DNA from: Bacteroidota bacterium
Lineage (GTDB): Bacteria > Bacteroidota > Bacteroidia > Bacteroidales > UBA7960
NCBI GenBank assembly: GCA_018335675.1
Contig: JAGXRQ010000005.1
Coordinates: 1 to 41,389, forward strand
Direction of reading: 5' to 3'
DNA: 41,389 nucleotides
The notes under the pieces were generated by a model. It saw only the letters and a list, made by a program, of their open reading frames with translations, ran no database searches and was not told where the DNA came from. Shown piece after piece: positions 1 to 10,768 of this stretch. The translations under genes were made by a program, and so were the position numbers. Numbering within the stretch: position 1 is the stretch's first letter; every line of letters begins with the position of its first letter.

Positions 1-138
1 GTTTTGTATCTTTCACAGTCTTGTCAATGGTAGATTAGTTTAATCGTTGAACCGTTGAATTGTTTAATTGCTAAAATGCTAAGCAACTAATTAAACATAA
101 AACGACTAAACGACTAAATAATTACCATAACCTTCTTT

Positions 139-248
<110 letters not shown>

Positions 249-258
249 CTTTTATTAA

Positions 259-287
259 AGCCCTCCATTTTTGGAGGGCTTTTTTTA
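259..287 (+). terminator. Rho-independent terminator after 5S rRNA
   Basis: aagccctcca-tttt-tggagggctt followed by T-run. Confidence 0.9.
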
Positions 288-340
288 TTTATGCATTTCA
301 AATATTATATTATTTTTGCCCAAAACTAAATATTTAAAAA

Positions 341-988
341 ATGACATATATAAAGACGTTCCACTTCAACCCTTTTCAGGTTAATACCTATGTAATATAT
401 GACGAAACAGGAGAGTGCGCAATTATCGACCCGGCTTGCTATACTGAAAGTGAAGAAAAAATCTTTAAGGATTTTATTTTACAGAATAATCTTAAACCGG
501 TTCTTCAGCTGTACACTCACTGTCATATTGATCATGTTCTTGGAACAAACTTTATTTCAAAGACATTTGGACTAAAACCCATAACTCATCAAGACAGCGC
601 TATTTTCATTGATAACGCAAAAAGCTATGGTGCAAGTTTTGGATTTGAAATAAACGATCTTGTTAAACCGGAAAAATGGATATTAGACAATGAAGAACTG
701 AAATTCGGGAATCAGTCTTTTAAAGCAATTCATACACCCGGGCATGCAGCTGGAAGTATCTGCTTCTATAATGAAGCAGAAAAGACTTTATTTAGCGGCG
801 ATGTTTTATTTCAAGGCAGCATAGGAAGAACCGACTTGCCAACGGGAGATTACGATACTCTTATAAAATCAATAATAAACAAATTGCTTATATTGCCTGA
901 TGATGTGACCGTTTATCCAGGACACGGAGACAAAACTAGCATTAAATACGAAAGAGTAAATAATCCTTTTCTTAATGGAATATATTAA
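341..988 (+). CDS. MBL-fold metallo-hydrolase (glyoxalase II-like)
   Basis: ORF 215 aa; THCHIDHVLG (HxHxDH), HTPGHAAGS, SGDVLFQGSIGRTDLP, YPGHG motifs. Confidence 0.92.
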   Translation: MTYIKTFHFNPFQVNTYVIYDETGECAIIDPACYTESEEKIFKDFILQNNLKPVLQLYTHCHIDHVLGTNFISKTFGLKPITHQDSAIFIDNAKSYGASFGFEINDLVKPEKWILDNEELKFGNQSFKAIHTPGHAAGSICFYNEAEKTLFSGDVLFQGSIGRTDLPTGDYDTLIKSIINKLLILPDDVTVYPGHGDKTSIKYERVNNPFLNGIY

Positions 989-990
989 TC

Positions 991-1929
991 CTACCTTAAA
1001 CTTTTTAAATACTTATAAAGTTCGCTATCGGTAGTTAGAATAATGCTTGTTTTATTATCAAATGATTTTTCAAGTGCTTCCATTGCTCTAAGAAAACTGT
1101 ATAATTCTCTAGACATTGAACTTCTATTATAAGCATTTGCATAAATTGAAGTTGCTCTAGCATCAGCCCGACCTCTAATAATTTCAGACTCCTTAACAGC
1201 TTCTGAACGGATTTTTGCAAGATCTCTCTCTTTATCCCCTTCTATTTTTCTCGCCTCACCCTGTCCTTCAGAACGAAACTGCTCGGCAATACGATTACGT
1301 TCGCTAATCATTCTGTCATATACTCTTCTTCTAACTTCGTCAACGTAATTTAATCTTTTAAACCTAAAATCTAGAATTACAATTCCTAAATCTTTTGTTC
1401 TTTCGTTGGCTCTCTCTAGTATCATTGCTTCGATCTTTGCTCTTCCTACAGTAATATCTTCCAAATATTCAAGATCTTGCAAGTAGTCTTCAGATACCTC
1501 AGGTTTCCTGTTGGATGAGCGAACAATGTCAATTAACTGATAACTTGCTACAGCATTACGTGTTTCGCCGTCTAGAATGTCATCTAGCCTTGATTGACCA
1601 GAACGTTCATCTTTCAGTCTTATAAAAAATTGCAGAGGATCAGTTATTTGCCATCTTGCGTAAGTGTCAACATGTATAAACTTTTTATCCTGAGTAGGAA
1701 CCTGATTTGGATCTCCATCCCATTTTAAATATCGTTTATCAAAGTATTGAACTTTCTGAATAATAGGCACTTTAAAATGTAGTCCGGGCGTAGTTTTTAA
1801 GCCGCCTACAGGTCTTCCAAACTGTGTTACAATTGCTTGTTTAGTTTCGTCTAATATAAACATACTGTTAAAAAACAGTATTGACGCAACAATTGCTAAT
1901 ACTAATATTAAGATTTGTTTTGTTTTCAT
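991..1929 (-). CDS. hflC: Protease modulator HflC (SPFH/prohibitin family)
   Basis: ORF 312 aa; N-terminal TM, VTQFGRPVGGLKTTPGLHFKVPIIQKVQYFDKR, RRVYDRMISERNRIAEQFRSEGQGEARKI. Confidence 0.92.
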   Translation of the reverse strand: MKTKQILILVLAIVASILFFNSMFILDETKQAIVTQFGRPVGGLKTTPGLHFKVPIIQKVQYFDKRYLKWDGDPNQVPTQDKKFIHVDTYARWQITDPLQFFIRLKDERSGQSRLDDILDGETRNAVASYQLIDIVRSSNRKPEVSEDYLQDLEYLEDITVGRAKIEAMILERANERTKDLGIVILDFRFKRLNYVDEVRRRVYDRMISERNRIAEQFRSEGQGEARKIEGDKERDLAKIRSEAVKESEIIRGRADARATSIYANAYNRSSMSRELYSFLRAMEALEKSFDNKTSIILTTDSELYKYLKSLR

Positions 1930-1973
1930 CTTTTTTAAATTTTAATGGTTAAAGGCACTGTTTTTTAATCTGT

Positions 1974-2939
1974 TTAATCTTTTTTCTGTTGAAGATTAAA
2001 TAAAGGCAGAAGATTTGTGCCCTTTTCATCCATTATTATTTTGTTGTCAATCTTAGGAAGAATTCTTTCCATTGTTTCAAAATAAATTCTTTTTTTAGTT
2101 ACTTCAGGCGCTTTGACATATTCATTATATAACGCAATAAAGCGCTCAGCCTCTCCTGTAGCGATATTAATTCTATTTGTTGCATATGCTTCAGCAAGTT
2201 GAACAATCTCTTGTGCTTCACCTCTGGCGCGTGGGATTACTTTATTGTATTCCGACTCGGCCTTATTAATCAATGTTTCTTTTTCTTGCTGAGCTTCATT
2301 AACAGCATTGAAAGATGCCTTAACAGCTTCGGGTGGGTTTACATCCTGAAGAACAACCTGAACAATTCGAATACCGTTCTCATATTCGTCGCACATCTTC
2401 TGCAGAAGAACTTCAACGCTTGAAGCAACTTCTTGCCTGCCGACGGTCAGCACCTCATTTACTGTTCTGTCGCCTATTATTTGTCGCATTGCTGCTTCTG
2501 ACATATCATGAAGTGCATCTTCTGCATCACGCACCCTGAATAGATATTTGTATGAATCTACAATTCGATATTGCACAACCCACTCTACATCTGCAAGATT
2601 TAAGTCGCCTGTAAGCATTAGCGATTCGTCTGCATATGCGGTTTTTGCGTATTGTGTACGCAAAGACGATGTAGAAACGGTTCTGAATCCAAACTCCTGT
2701 TTTAATTGCCTTTGAACAGGAATTTTATACATTTTCTCAATGCCGAATGGCAAGATGAAGTTTAGTCCGGGCTGAACAGTTCTGTTATACTTTCCAAGCA
2801 TAAGAACTACTCCCTCTTTTTCAGGACCTACAGTTCTAATTGAAGTTATAAGCAATATAAAAAGGAATAATCCTATTACGAATTTTTTCCAATGCTTCTT
2901 CATAAAGAACTCAAAATAGCTTTGTTGTTTTGTTGGCAT
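1974..2939 (-). CDS. hflK: FtsH protease activity modulator HflK (SPFH family)
   Basis: ORF 321 aa; GPEKEGVVLMLGKYNRTVQPGLNFILPFGIEKMYKIPVQ, located directly upstream of hflC. Confidence 0.92.
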   Translation of the reverse strand: MPTKQQSYFEFFMKKHWKKFVIGLFLFILLITSIRTVGPEKEGVVLMLGKYNRTVQPGLNFILPFGIEKMYKIPVQRQLKQEFGFRTVSTSSLRTQYAKTAYADESLMLTGDLNLADVEWVVQYRIVDSYKYLFRVRDAEDALHDMSEAAMRQIIGDRTVNEVLTVGRQEVASSVEVLLQKMCDEYENGIRIVQVVLQDVNPPEAVKASFNAVNEAQQEKETLINKAESEYNKVIPRARGEAQEIVQLAEAYATNRINIATGEAERFIALYNEYVKAPEVTKKRIYFETMERILPKIDNKIIMDEKGTNLLPLFNLQQKKD

Positions 2940-2980
2940 GATTATTTGATTTTAGGATATATGTAAAAGTATAAAAAAAT

Positions 2981-3013
2981 AAAAACCCTCTGAAAAAAAC
3001 AGAGGGTTTTTAA
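2981..3013. terminator. Rho-independent terminator (bidirectional shape)
   Basis: aaaaaccctctg-aaaaaa-cagagggttttt. Confidence 0.85.
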
Positions 3014-3029
3014 TGCAAGCGGAGAAAGG

Positions 3030-4700
3030 TTATTTAATAGGCTCTCCAGGTTGACGCCATCTTACATCATAGTATCCCGGTCGTTCCTGAACAGCTTTTC
3101 TTTTAAATTCTTCATTATATCCTGCACCTTTTGGATTAGGACGAATTCCACCTTCTTCATTGATATATCTGTCGTTGTATTTTGTAAAAAGGTAGTATCC
3201 TAGTTCTCTCCATCTTTCAACAACAAACTCAGCATTGTTTACTGAGAAATCTGTGAGAAATTCACTCATAAGTCCTTTATTGGTTTTGCTCAAAGACAGC
3301 GCTGCCTGGTCAATTGCTTTTGTCATGTTTATTGACCGTGTTTCCAGTTCGCTCTGCACTTTCTGAATGTCTTTTATCATATAATTATACATTCCATAAG
3401 CATAATTTGCAACAAGATTGAAAACCCAAAAAGCAGATTCCCATTCAAATTTGTTAATATCAATAATGGTAAGGCTTTTAGGAGCTTTTGTCATACCCAT
3501 ATAAAGAGGCATATAACAAGTAGAATAAGTATCATCAACGCCGTACCAGAAAATGCCGCCTATTTCGTCGGGAAGCCAATTTCTAGATTGAGAAACAAAA
3601 GAGAATCCTGTTTGTGGCTGAGAAATAGTTCTTTCCCATGAAAACTTCATTTTTTCACCATCCTTGTCAACAACATCGTCAAAGCCAAAGACTAATGGTC
3701 TCCATCTGTAAGGATTATTGTGAGGGCCTGCAGCAAAACCTTCTGCAGTGTAATAAGGAGAATCATGGAAATGATCTCTAACAAATGCCATCATATCTTC
3801 AAGAGTAACTAGCCTGTCAGGTTTAATAAACAATGGATAAGGTTCTGCTCCTACAACACATCTCCAGTAATCATCTGAAAATTTTTGTGAAGGAGCTGCT
3901 CTTCTGTAAACGCTCCATACTCTACCTTCGCAAAGAAGAAGAGAAACTGGGTCAAGCGGATTATAAGCATCAACAAAGCTGAAATCTTCTTTTTTACCAG
4001 AAAAATAACCTCTCTCTTTTGCAAAATCTACAAGATCTTCTGACCACATCCAATTGTTTTTGTCTTTCCAGTCTATTTTACGAATACGTGCCTGATTTGC
4101 ATGTGCTGCAATATATCCTTCCGGCACTCTTGCTGCCACCCATACTGCGCCTTTGCCGAATTCTCCTTTTCCAATTAACTCAAGAACCCATGCTTCGTTT
4201 TTATCTGCAATAGAGAAAGATTCTCCTGTGCTTGCATAACCGTATTCTGCAACAAGATCAGTCATGATTTTTATTGCCTCTCTAGCAGTTTTCGCTCTTT
4301 TAAGCGCTATATACTTAAGGCTGCCATAGTCCATAATGCCGTTTGGTGTGCCAAGTTCTTCTCTACCTGTAAATGTGGTTTCGCCAATTACAACCTGAAA
4401 CTCATTCATGTTGCCAATAACCTTATAAGTGCGAGGCACCTGTGCTATTTTACCAAGAAATTTTCCGGTGTCCCATTCATATATTTCCACAGAATCTCCA
4501 GGTTGGTAAGTGCCGCCAGGGTAGAATTTTAATGGGTCTATAAATCCACCGGCATCTGCCAGATAGCTTATCATAACACTGCCATCAGCACTAGCCCCTC
4601 TAGACACTAGCACGTTGGTGCATGCGTTTGACTGCAAATAAAGACCTGTTACTGAAATAACAGCCATAAATGCAGCAAGAATAATTTTGCTTTTTTTCAT
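3030..4700 (-). CDS. C69 (U34) family dipeptidase, secreted
   Basis: ORF 556 aa; signal peptide followed by ACTNVLVSRGASADGSVMISY (catalytic Cys at mature N-terminus), GETTFTGREEL. Confidence 0.88.
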   Translation of the reverse strand: MKKSKIILAAFMAVISVTGLYLQSNACTNVLVSRGASADGSVMISYLADAGGFIDPLKFYPGGTYQPGDSVEIYEWDTGKFLGKIAQVPRTYKVIGNMNEFQVVIGETTFTGREELGTPNGIMDYGSLKYIALKRAKTAREAIKIMTDLVAEYGYASTGESFSIADKNEAWVLELIGKGEFGKGAVWVAARVPEGYIAAHANQARIRKIDWKDKNNWMWSEDLVDFAKERGYFSGKKEDFSFVDAYNPLDPVSLLLCEGRVWSVYRRAAPSQKFSDDYWRCVVGAEPYPLFIKPDRLVTLEDMMAFVRDHFHDSPYYTAEGFAAGPHNNPYRWRPLVFGFDDVVDKDGEKMKFSWERTISQPQTGFSFVSQSRNWLPDEIGGIFWYGVDDTYSTCYMPLYMGMTKAPKSLTIIDINKFEWESAFWVFNLVANYAYGMYNYMIKDIQKVQSELETRSINMTKAIDQAALSLSKTNKGLMSEFLTDFSVNNAEFVVERWRELGYYLFTKYNDRYINEEGGIRPNPKGAGYNEEFKRKAVQERPGYYDVRWRQPGEPIK

Positions 4701-4877
4701 TCGTGTGAGTTTTTGGTTAGATATTCAATTATATAAAGAATTTTTCCATTATACCATCTTAGTTAGAAACGATGTTAATGCATAAAATGTTTATCAACAT
4801 TCTAACTTTAAAACACAAAAATAATAGAAATTTGAAAAAGGGCCGATTGAACAATCGTTTTGGGATTATAATAATTG

Positions 4878-6353
4878 TTAATTCTGTTCCCAGCTGCTTC
4901 CATCTTTAGAATCTTTAACGGTTATATTTAAAGCGCCAAGTGAGTCCCTTATTTTATCAGATGCTGCATAGTCCTTCTGTTCGCGTACTTTTTTTCTCAT
5001 GTCAAGGATAAGCTCCATCAGTCCGTTAATAGTTTCTATGCTTTTCTCGTCGTTTCTGATATTATCATTTAATCCTAAAATATCAACAAGGAAAGTTTTA
5101 AAAACATTTTTAAGTATTTCAATATCTTTTGACATCAGGCTGTCTTTTTTGTCATTAACAGAATTGATAATTCTAACAGCATCAAAAAGATGAGCTATTA
5201 CTATTGGGCTGTTAAAATCATCATTCATTGCATCATAACAATTCTGTTCAATTTTAGAGATATCTGCAGTAGACTTGTCGGAAGATTGAAGTTTATTAAG
5301 AGTACCCATTGCCTGAAAAAGCCTTTTTAAACCTTTTTCAGCAGCCTGTAATGCTTCATTACTAAAGTCAAGGGTGCTGCGATAATGAGCTTGAAGAATA
5401 AAAAACCGTATAGTCATTGAGTCATAAGCCTTTTCCAGTGCTGCATGATTTCCGGAGAAGAACTCTTTCAGGGTAATAAAGTTATTTAGTGATTTACCCA
5501 TTTTTTGACCATTAATTGTTATCATATTGTTGTGAAGCCAATATCTAACTGCATCTTTGCCGTTAGCAGCATTAGACTGTGCTACTTCACATTCATGATG
5601 GGGAAATAGAAGATCCATTCCACCTCCGTGAATATCGAAAACCTCGCCCAAATATTTTGTACTCATAGCCGAACATTCGAGGTGCCATCCCGGAAAACCA
5701 TCACTCCAAGGTGACGGCCAACGCATAATATGCTCAGGCGAGGCTTTTTTCCATAGAGCAAAATCGACCTGATTTTGTTTTTCATTCTGACCTTCAAGAT
5801 CGCGTGTATTTGCCATCATATCTTCAAGCACCCTGCCGCTAAGCTTGCCATAATTGTGAGTTTTATGATATTTTTCCACATCGAAATAAACAGATCCATT
5901 TATTTCATAAGCATAACCTGCATCAAGAATTGCTTTTACCATTTCAATTTGCTCAATAATATGCCCCGACGCACGAGGTTCAATGCTTGGTTTCTTAACA
6001 TTAAGCATATCCATGTCTTCATGATATCTATCGGAGAAATATTGAACTACCTCCATTGGTTCAACCTGCTCAATCCTGGCTTTTTTGGCAATTTTGTCCT
6101 CGCCTTGATCTGCGTCATTTTCAAGATGCCCAACGTCAGTGATGTTTCTTACATAGCGAACTTTATAACCAATGTGCTGTAGATATCTAAAAACGAGATC
6201 AAAGGTTATGGCCGGACGCGCATGGCCCAAGTGTGCATCACCATAAACTGTAGGCCCACATACATACATGCCTACAAAAGGAGTATTTATAGGCTCGAAA
6301 ATTTCTTTTTTCCTTGTGAGAGAATTATATACAGTAAGTTTTTGTTTAGTCAT
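4878..6353 (-). CDS. cysS: Cysteinyl-tRNA synthetase
   Basis: ORF 491 aa; [69 protein letters not shown]. Confidence 0.97.
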   Translation of the reverse strand: MTKQKLTVYNSLTRKKEIFEPINTPFVGMYVCGPTVYGDAHLGHARPAITFDLVFRYLQHIGYKVRYVRNITDVGHLENDADQGEDKIAKKARIEQVEPMEVVQYFSDRYHEDMDMLNVKKPSIEPRASGHIIEQIEMVKAILDAGYAYEINGSVYFDVEKYHKTHNYGKLSGRVLEDMMANTRDLEGQNEKQNQVDFALWKKASPEHIMRWPSPWSDGFPGWHLECSAMSTKYLGEVFDIHGGGMDLLFPHHECEVAQSNAANGKDAVRYWLHNNMITINGQKMGKSLNNFITLKEFFSGNHAALEKAYDSMTIRFFILQAHYRSTLDFSNEALQAAEKGLKRLFQAMGTLNKLQSSDKSTADISKIEQNCYDAMNDDFNSPIVIAHLFDAVRIINSVNDKKDSLMSKDIEILKNVFKTFLVDILGLNDNIRNDEKSIETINGLMELILDMRKKVREQKDYAASDKIRDSLGALNITVKDSKDGSSWEQN

Positions 6354-6390
6354 GGCATTAAAATTTTTCAGTGCAAAGATAATTATTTGA

Positions 6391-6467
6391 GTCGAAAGTC
6401 GGCAGTCGAAAGTCGGCAGTCGAAAGTCGGCAGTTGAAAGTCGAAAGTCGAAAGTCGTCAGTCGCTT
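6391..6467. repeat. Tandem heptamer array: 11 x 7 bp (gtcgaaa/gtcggca/gttgaaa/gtcgtca); reverse strand reads GACTTTC/GACTGCC
   Basis: Direct reading: (gtcgaaa gtcggca)x3 gttgaaa gtcgaaa gtcgaaa gtcgtca gtcgctt. Confidence 0.95.
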
Positions 6468-6496
6468 TCAATCGGGACAATCCATTCAATCTCATT

Positions 6497-6536
6497 GTCA
6501 CCTTTTCCTGTAACTTTCCTGTAACTTTTCTGTCAC
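6497..6536 (-). repeat. About 11-bp period array (GTGACAGAAAA / GTTACAGGAAA units on minus strand)
   Basis: Reverse complement: GTGACAGAAAA GTTACAGGAAA GTTACAGGAAAAG GTGAC; same motif and same gene-relative orientation as 12847-12906. Confidence 0.85.
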
Positions 6537-6564
6537 CACTCAGGACTCACGACTCAGGACTCCC
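6537..6564. repeat. Heptamer array, 4 units: cactcag gactcac gactcag gactccc; overlaps pnuC stop codon
   Basis: Direct reading; same family as 39767-39843. Confidence 0.85.
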
Positions 6565-7174
6565 TCATCCTTTTCCATTCTAACAAGCCCATAACAGCTA
6601 GAATTAAAAAAACAAAAAACTGAAAACTTGTAAAAACTAATCCTTTATGAAAATACAGAGGAACAGATATTAGATCGCCAATTATCCAATAAATCCAATT
6701 TTCAATTCTTTTTCTTGCCATAAACCACATTCCTACAATAAATATTGCTGTAGTAAACGCGTCAATATAAGGGATGTATGAACTTATATAATCTGTATCG
6801 TTGCTTTTTAGAATCCAAAGGACCCAAAGAATTATCCAAAAACCTATTATTACTGCAGCTATTCCGGCTATTTGTTCTCTAACAGAATTCCATCTTATCG
6901 GAATTGTTTTTTTGTTAGCGTCTCTTCTGGTCCATGCATACCAACCATATATACTCATACCGGCATAAAAAAAGTTTATACCCATGTCTGCGTATAATTG
7001 GGCAAAAAAACAAATGTAAATGTAAATCACCGTGCTTATTATTCCGCTTGGAAATACTAGTATGTTTGCTTTTCGGGCATACCAAACACTTAAAAGTCCA
7101 AAAACAACGGCAATATATTCTAAAATTGTTGTTTCCTTAAGATTTATTAAGAACACGTTGAAAAAATCAGACAT
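6554..7174 (-). CDS. pnuC: Nicotinamide riboside transporter PnuC-like
   Basis: ORF 206 aa, multi-TM; EYIAVVFGLLSVWYARKANILVFPSGIISTVIYIYICFFAQLYADMGINFFYAGMSIYGWYAW. Confidence 0.9.
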   Translation of the reverse strand: MSDFFNVFLINLKETTILEYIAVVFGLLSVWYARKANILVFPSGIISTVIYIYICFFAQLYADMGINFFYAGMSIYGWYAWTRRDANKKTIPIRWNSVREQIAGIAAVIIGFWIILWVLWILKSNDTDYISSYIPYIDAFTTAIFIVGMWFMARKRIENWIYWIIGDLISVPLYFHKGLVFTSFQFFVFLILAVMGLLEWKRMRES

Positions 7175-7230
7175 ACTTGTTTTTTATAATTTGCAAATAT
7201 ACTTGGAATATCAAATGAAAGAATTAATGC

Positions 7231-10200
7231 TTAGAAAAAAGCCCTTATTTGGATGTTTCCGGTGTGAATAGCCGCATTGTCAGGTGATTTTCTGCCGTGA
7301 TAATTCACTATAAGCATTAAGTATTCATTGAGATTTTGTTGCCAAGCAATATTCCACAATTGATTCAGCCCCGGCTTTAGGCTTTCTAACATGTCAAAGG
7401 CAATTGGAGTGTTTTCGTCGAATGGATAATCTATTTGAGAAAGTTGAAAACGAATAACTACAGACCCTTTGCCAGGAAAGTTGATTCTTGAGTCTGCGCC
7501 GGCTTTGTTAATTATTGCATATTCCTGAATACTACTATCATGGTTTTGTTTTCTTTGATGTCCGTAAAACAACCCAACCCTGAATGTATTGCTGAAAAAA
7601 ACATTAAATGTTGGCTCGGCTTCTAATGTTGTAATACTAAAGTTCCTAGAATTGAAATACTCCGAAGTTGCTGTCCTATTGCCACTTCCTAACATCATAA
7701 CAACAGAGTATTTTCTTGATAAATTCCATCTTGTTGTTAGAGTTAGCATTTCATTTTTCCTTGATTCAACCCCATTACTTAAGAGTATTTTATTTCTATC
7801 GTCTCTATATGTAAGCTCCAGGCCGTAAACAGGGTTAGACCTGTTGAAAAACAGTGAGTTTCTCAATGAAGTATTCATTGATGTTATTAAAGTATCGGCA
7901 AGACTAATATAAAAAGGATTAAATCCCGAAATTGTTAAAGCTTCCTGAATCTTTTTATTAGAACTGAAAACAGTCTGATTATTGAACTTTGACAAAAGTT
8001 TTTTGTATCCCGATTCTTTACTCCATTTTTGACCGGGATTTATATTTAAAGAATGACTATATATATTCGTAAAAACACTTACAAAATCATCAGTTGGAAT
8101 AAACACTCTAATAAAATTAGCTTCATCAGGAAATTGCGACAATTCAAATTCATCTAATTCCATTATTCCATTACCGTTATAATCAATCCACACATATGCT
8201 CCTTGCCCGGCAGGGACTTCAACATACAAAAACTCACGCTTCCTTTCCATTCCGCTTGCTATTTCATAAAATAAAGTTGAAGTAATTATACCATCTGCCA
8301 TTCTTGTAAAATACTCCAATCTGCCTGCCACAGAATTATCTTTTTTAGAATTGGTGGTTGAAAGAGTTTTATATTCAGTTTTTCTATAAATAGAACTTAT
8401 TGACAGTCTTTGATTTGGGTTGGTCGCAAACTTATAAGTAGCACCATATTCATCAGATATTGAAGCCGTATTAAAACTATTATTTTGTGGAAGGAAATCA
8501 TTTCTGTGAATGTAAAACAGTTTAAAATTATTTTCTTTTTGTTCTTCGTTTGTGATAAATACTTCTGATTGATTAAAGGCAGAGCTGTTAGGCTTTAGAA
8601 AAGAAGTTTGTTTATCAGCCACTTTAATGTCTTCCATTTTATGAGTAAGTCCGATATTAAAGTGCTTAAATATTCTTGTATAGCCTGTATAATGTCTGTA
8701 AAAGTTTGTCATATCTATTCCTGAAGCACTCAGATAGTTTCCTTGATAAAAAACGCGGTTATTGTTGTTTTTTAATCGTGTATCAATTCCATTTTTAACT
8801 CCTTTATAAAAGTCGCCTTTTAAAAATGAGGAAACATTATATTTAACGTATCCGTGGTCTTTATTAATAAATGAAAATTCTATTGTAGAATGATGTTCAG
8901 TTTCCGCTTGGGTCAGTTGTGAAAGCACCCAGTCTCTTTCAAACTCAACACTTCTGTATCTTTCAATAGGTGTGAAGGTTTTTTCGGAAGTTTCGTGTGT
9001 GATATTTGTTTCTAAATTCCAGTTTGAACTTATGTTAGATGTGTTTTTAAAGTATGCTAACACACCCATTCCGCTGTTGTCTTTTTTATCAAAATCTGAA
9101 AACATATTTTTGTCGTAATTAGAAAATGCCCATTCTACACCTGCTGATGTTTTTTCCGATAGAATCAAATCATATGCTATAGTAAGCATTTGCGACTTTT
9201 CAGGGGCTTTTAATAATTGTATTGGCTCATGAGTGCCTTGAAGCTGTCCGTTTATAGGGGCAATCCATTGAAACACCCTTCCATTTGCTGAAGATTGAAT
9301 TTGGCGATAATTTCCTTTTCCTTCGCCTAAGTAAGTGAAATTTACCTGGTAATAAGCCTTTTCAGGATTTGTAGAATGAACAAAAATAGTATCATATCCA
9401 AGTGTGTCTGTCATGAGATACATAGCTCTGTCGTTTCTAAATCCAATACTATCGAAGCTCCAGGTAAAAGCTTTGTTAATGCTGTCGCCAACAGATGCTA
9501 AAAGATCTTTTTGACTTTCCGAAAGTTCACGGAACAAAGGCTGAGAAGGATTATCCTGCTCAGAGAAAAAGTTTATTCTTACATTTCCATGCTTTGTGTT
9601 TGTTGCTGCTGATGTGAAGTACATGCTACGAGCATAATCTCTTGATGCATATTCAAATTCTACGGTTATTCTGCTGCTTGAATTTATCAGCCTCCTTGAT
9701 GTGAAAGTGATTTCTCCCTGATTGTAATCTATTGTATAATCATTTTCCATTCCTCTTGTAAGCAACATTCCGTCGATAAATACTTTTTCTGAGCCTGCAA
9801 TAACAATGATAAAACTTTCCGCATTATTGCCGCTTAATTTATATGGACCTTGGTTGCCATTTATACCATTAAATTGATTTTTTGAATAAATCCCTTTGGA
9901 AATCGCACCGGCAAAGGTTATATCATTATTCTCTAAAAATTCTTTAATAGAATCATTATCAGCTTTTGAATTATACTGAATCATTCCACCTTGAGATTTA
10001 CGAGAGAAATTCAAGAAATGCCCTTTAGGTTTTTCAACCTCAAAATCTCCGGCTGTCAGAGTGGAATTATATCCTGTAAGTTGTATAAAAACCTTGTCGA
10101 AGTCTTGTAATTGCTGTGTAGTACCTTCAGGCTGCAAAGGAATATCCTGATCTGAGATAACTGCTAAAACCTCAATGTCGTCTGTTAGCTTGCCAGCCAA

Positions 10201-10701
10201 CTGAAGATTCATTGCCGAATTTAGCGACAGATCTTGATTATTGCCAACGGTGACACCCCTGGTTATGCTTCCGGAAGAGCTAAGCTCAGGGATATCGAGC
10301 AAGCCCTTATCCCCTGATGGAGCAACCGCAGTAAGTCGCCTGAATGATTCTCCCGGCCCAGGCAAGCTAATCCATGATGTGTCTTTATGGAAATACGGTT
10401 TTGAGAAGTTTACAGGAAATACCTGATAATTTACCCTCAGAGAATCCTGTCTCCAAAATTCAGAAATTTTCAAAATCAGTTCTGAGGTTATATAATTTAT
10501 ATTGTAGAATGCTTTTTCAAGTGGGTTGTTGTTGGGGTCGAATATTTCAAAGCTCTCTTCTATAATGCTAAGGGAGTCGAGTAATATTTTGGCATGATTT
10601 GCCGGAATTTTATATGAACGATAGTTATGGGGATTTTGAGCCGACAAAAAAAATGTCAGGGTAAAAATTAAAAAGACACATATACTTGCTTGACGTAACA
10701 A
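7231..10701 (-). CDS. Large outer-membrane beta-barrel-like protein of Bacteroidetes (SprA-like N-terminal features)
   Basis: ORF 1156 aa with signal peptide; SSGSITRGVTVGNNQDLSLNSAMNLQLAGKLTDDIEVLAVISDQDIPLQPEGTTQQLQDFDKVFIQL; EF-hand-like DYNGNGIMELDEFE; alternating hydrophobicity; terminal Phe (NIQIRAFF). Family assignment by recall only. Confidence 0.6.
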   Translation of the reverse strand: MLRQASICVFLIFTLTFFLSAQNPHNYRSYKIPANHAKILLDSLSIIEESFEIFDPNNNPLEKAFYNINYITSELILKISEFWRQDSLRVNYQVFPVNFSKPYFHKDTSWISLPGPGESFRRLTAVAPSGDKGLLDIPELSSSGSITRGVTVGNNQDLSLNSAMNLQLAGKLTDDIEVLAVISDQDIPLQPEGTTQQLQDFDKVFIQLTGYNSTLTAGDFEVEKPKGHFLNFSRKSQGGMIQYNSKADNDSIKEFLENNDITFAGAISKGIYSKNQFNGINGNQGPYKLSGNNAESFIIVIAGSEKVFIDGMLLTRGMENDYTIDYNQGEITFTSRRLINSSSRITVEFEYASRDYARSMYFTSAATNTKHGNVRINFFSEQDNPSQPLFRELSESQKDLLASVGDSINKAFTWSFDSIGFRNDRAMYLMTDTLGYDTIFVHSTNPEKAYYQVNFTYLGEGKGNYRQIQSSANGRVFQWIAPINGQLQGTHEPIQLLKAPEKSQMLTIAYDLILSEKTSAGVEWAFSNYDKNMFSDFDKKDNSGMGVLAYFKNTSNISSNWNLETNITHETSEKTFTPIERYRSVEFERDWVLSQLTQAETEHHSTIEFSFINKDHGYVKYNVSSFLKGDFYKGVKNGIDTRLKNNNNRVFYQGNYLSASGIDMTNFYRHYTGYTRIFKHFNIGLTHKMEDIKVADKQTSFLKPNSSAFNQSEVFITNEEQKENNFKLFYIHRNDFLPQNNSFNTASISDEYGATYKFATNPNQRLSISSIYRKTEYKTLSTTNSKKDNSVAGRLEYFTRMADGIITSTLFYEIASGMERKREFLYVEVPAGQGAYVWIDYNGNGIMELDEFELSQFPDEANFIRVFIPTDDFVSVFTNIYSHSLNINPGQKWSKESGYKKLLSKFNNQTVFSSNKKIQEALTISGFNPFYISLADTLITSMNTSLRNSLFFNRSNPVYGLELTYRDDRNKILLSNGVESRKNEMLTLTTRWNLSRKYSVVMMLGSGNRTATSEYFNSRNFSITTLEAEPTFNVFFSNTFRVGLFYGHQRKQNHDSSIQEYAIINKAGADSRINFPGKGSVVIRFQLSQIDYPFDENTPIAFDMLESLKPGLNQLWNIAWQQNLNEYLMLIVNYHGRKSPDNAAIHTGNIQIRAFF

Positions 10702-10768
10702 GGGATTGTTTTTTTAACAAATATAGTTGAAAACAGCAATATTATATGATTATCTATGCCAAAAGGTT

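Noticed and set aside
6391-6467. CRISPR-like array
   Set aside because: 7-bp units with no spacers and no cas genes; it is a simple tandem repeat.
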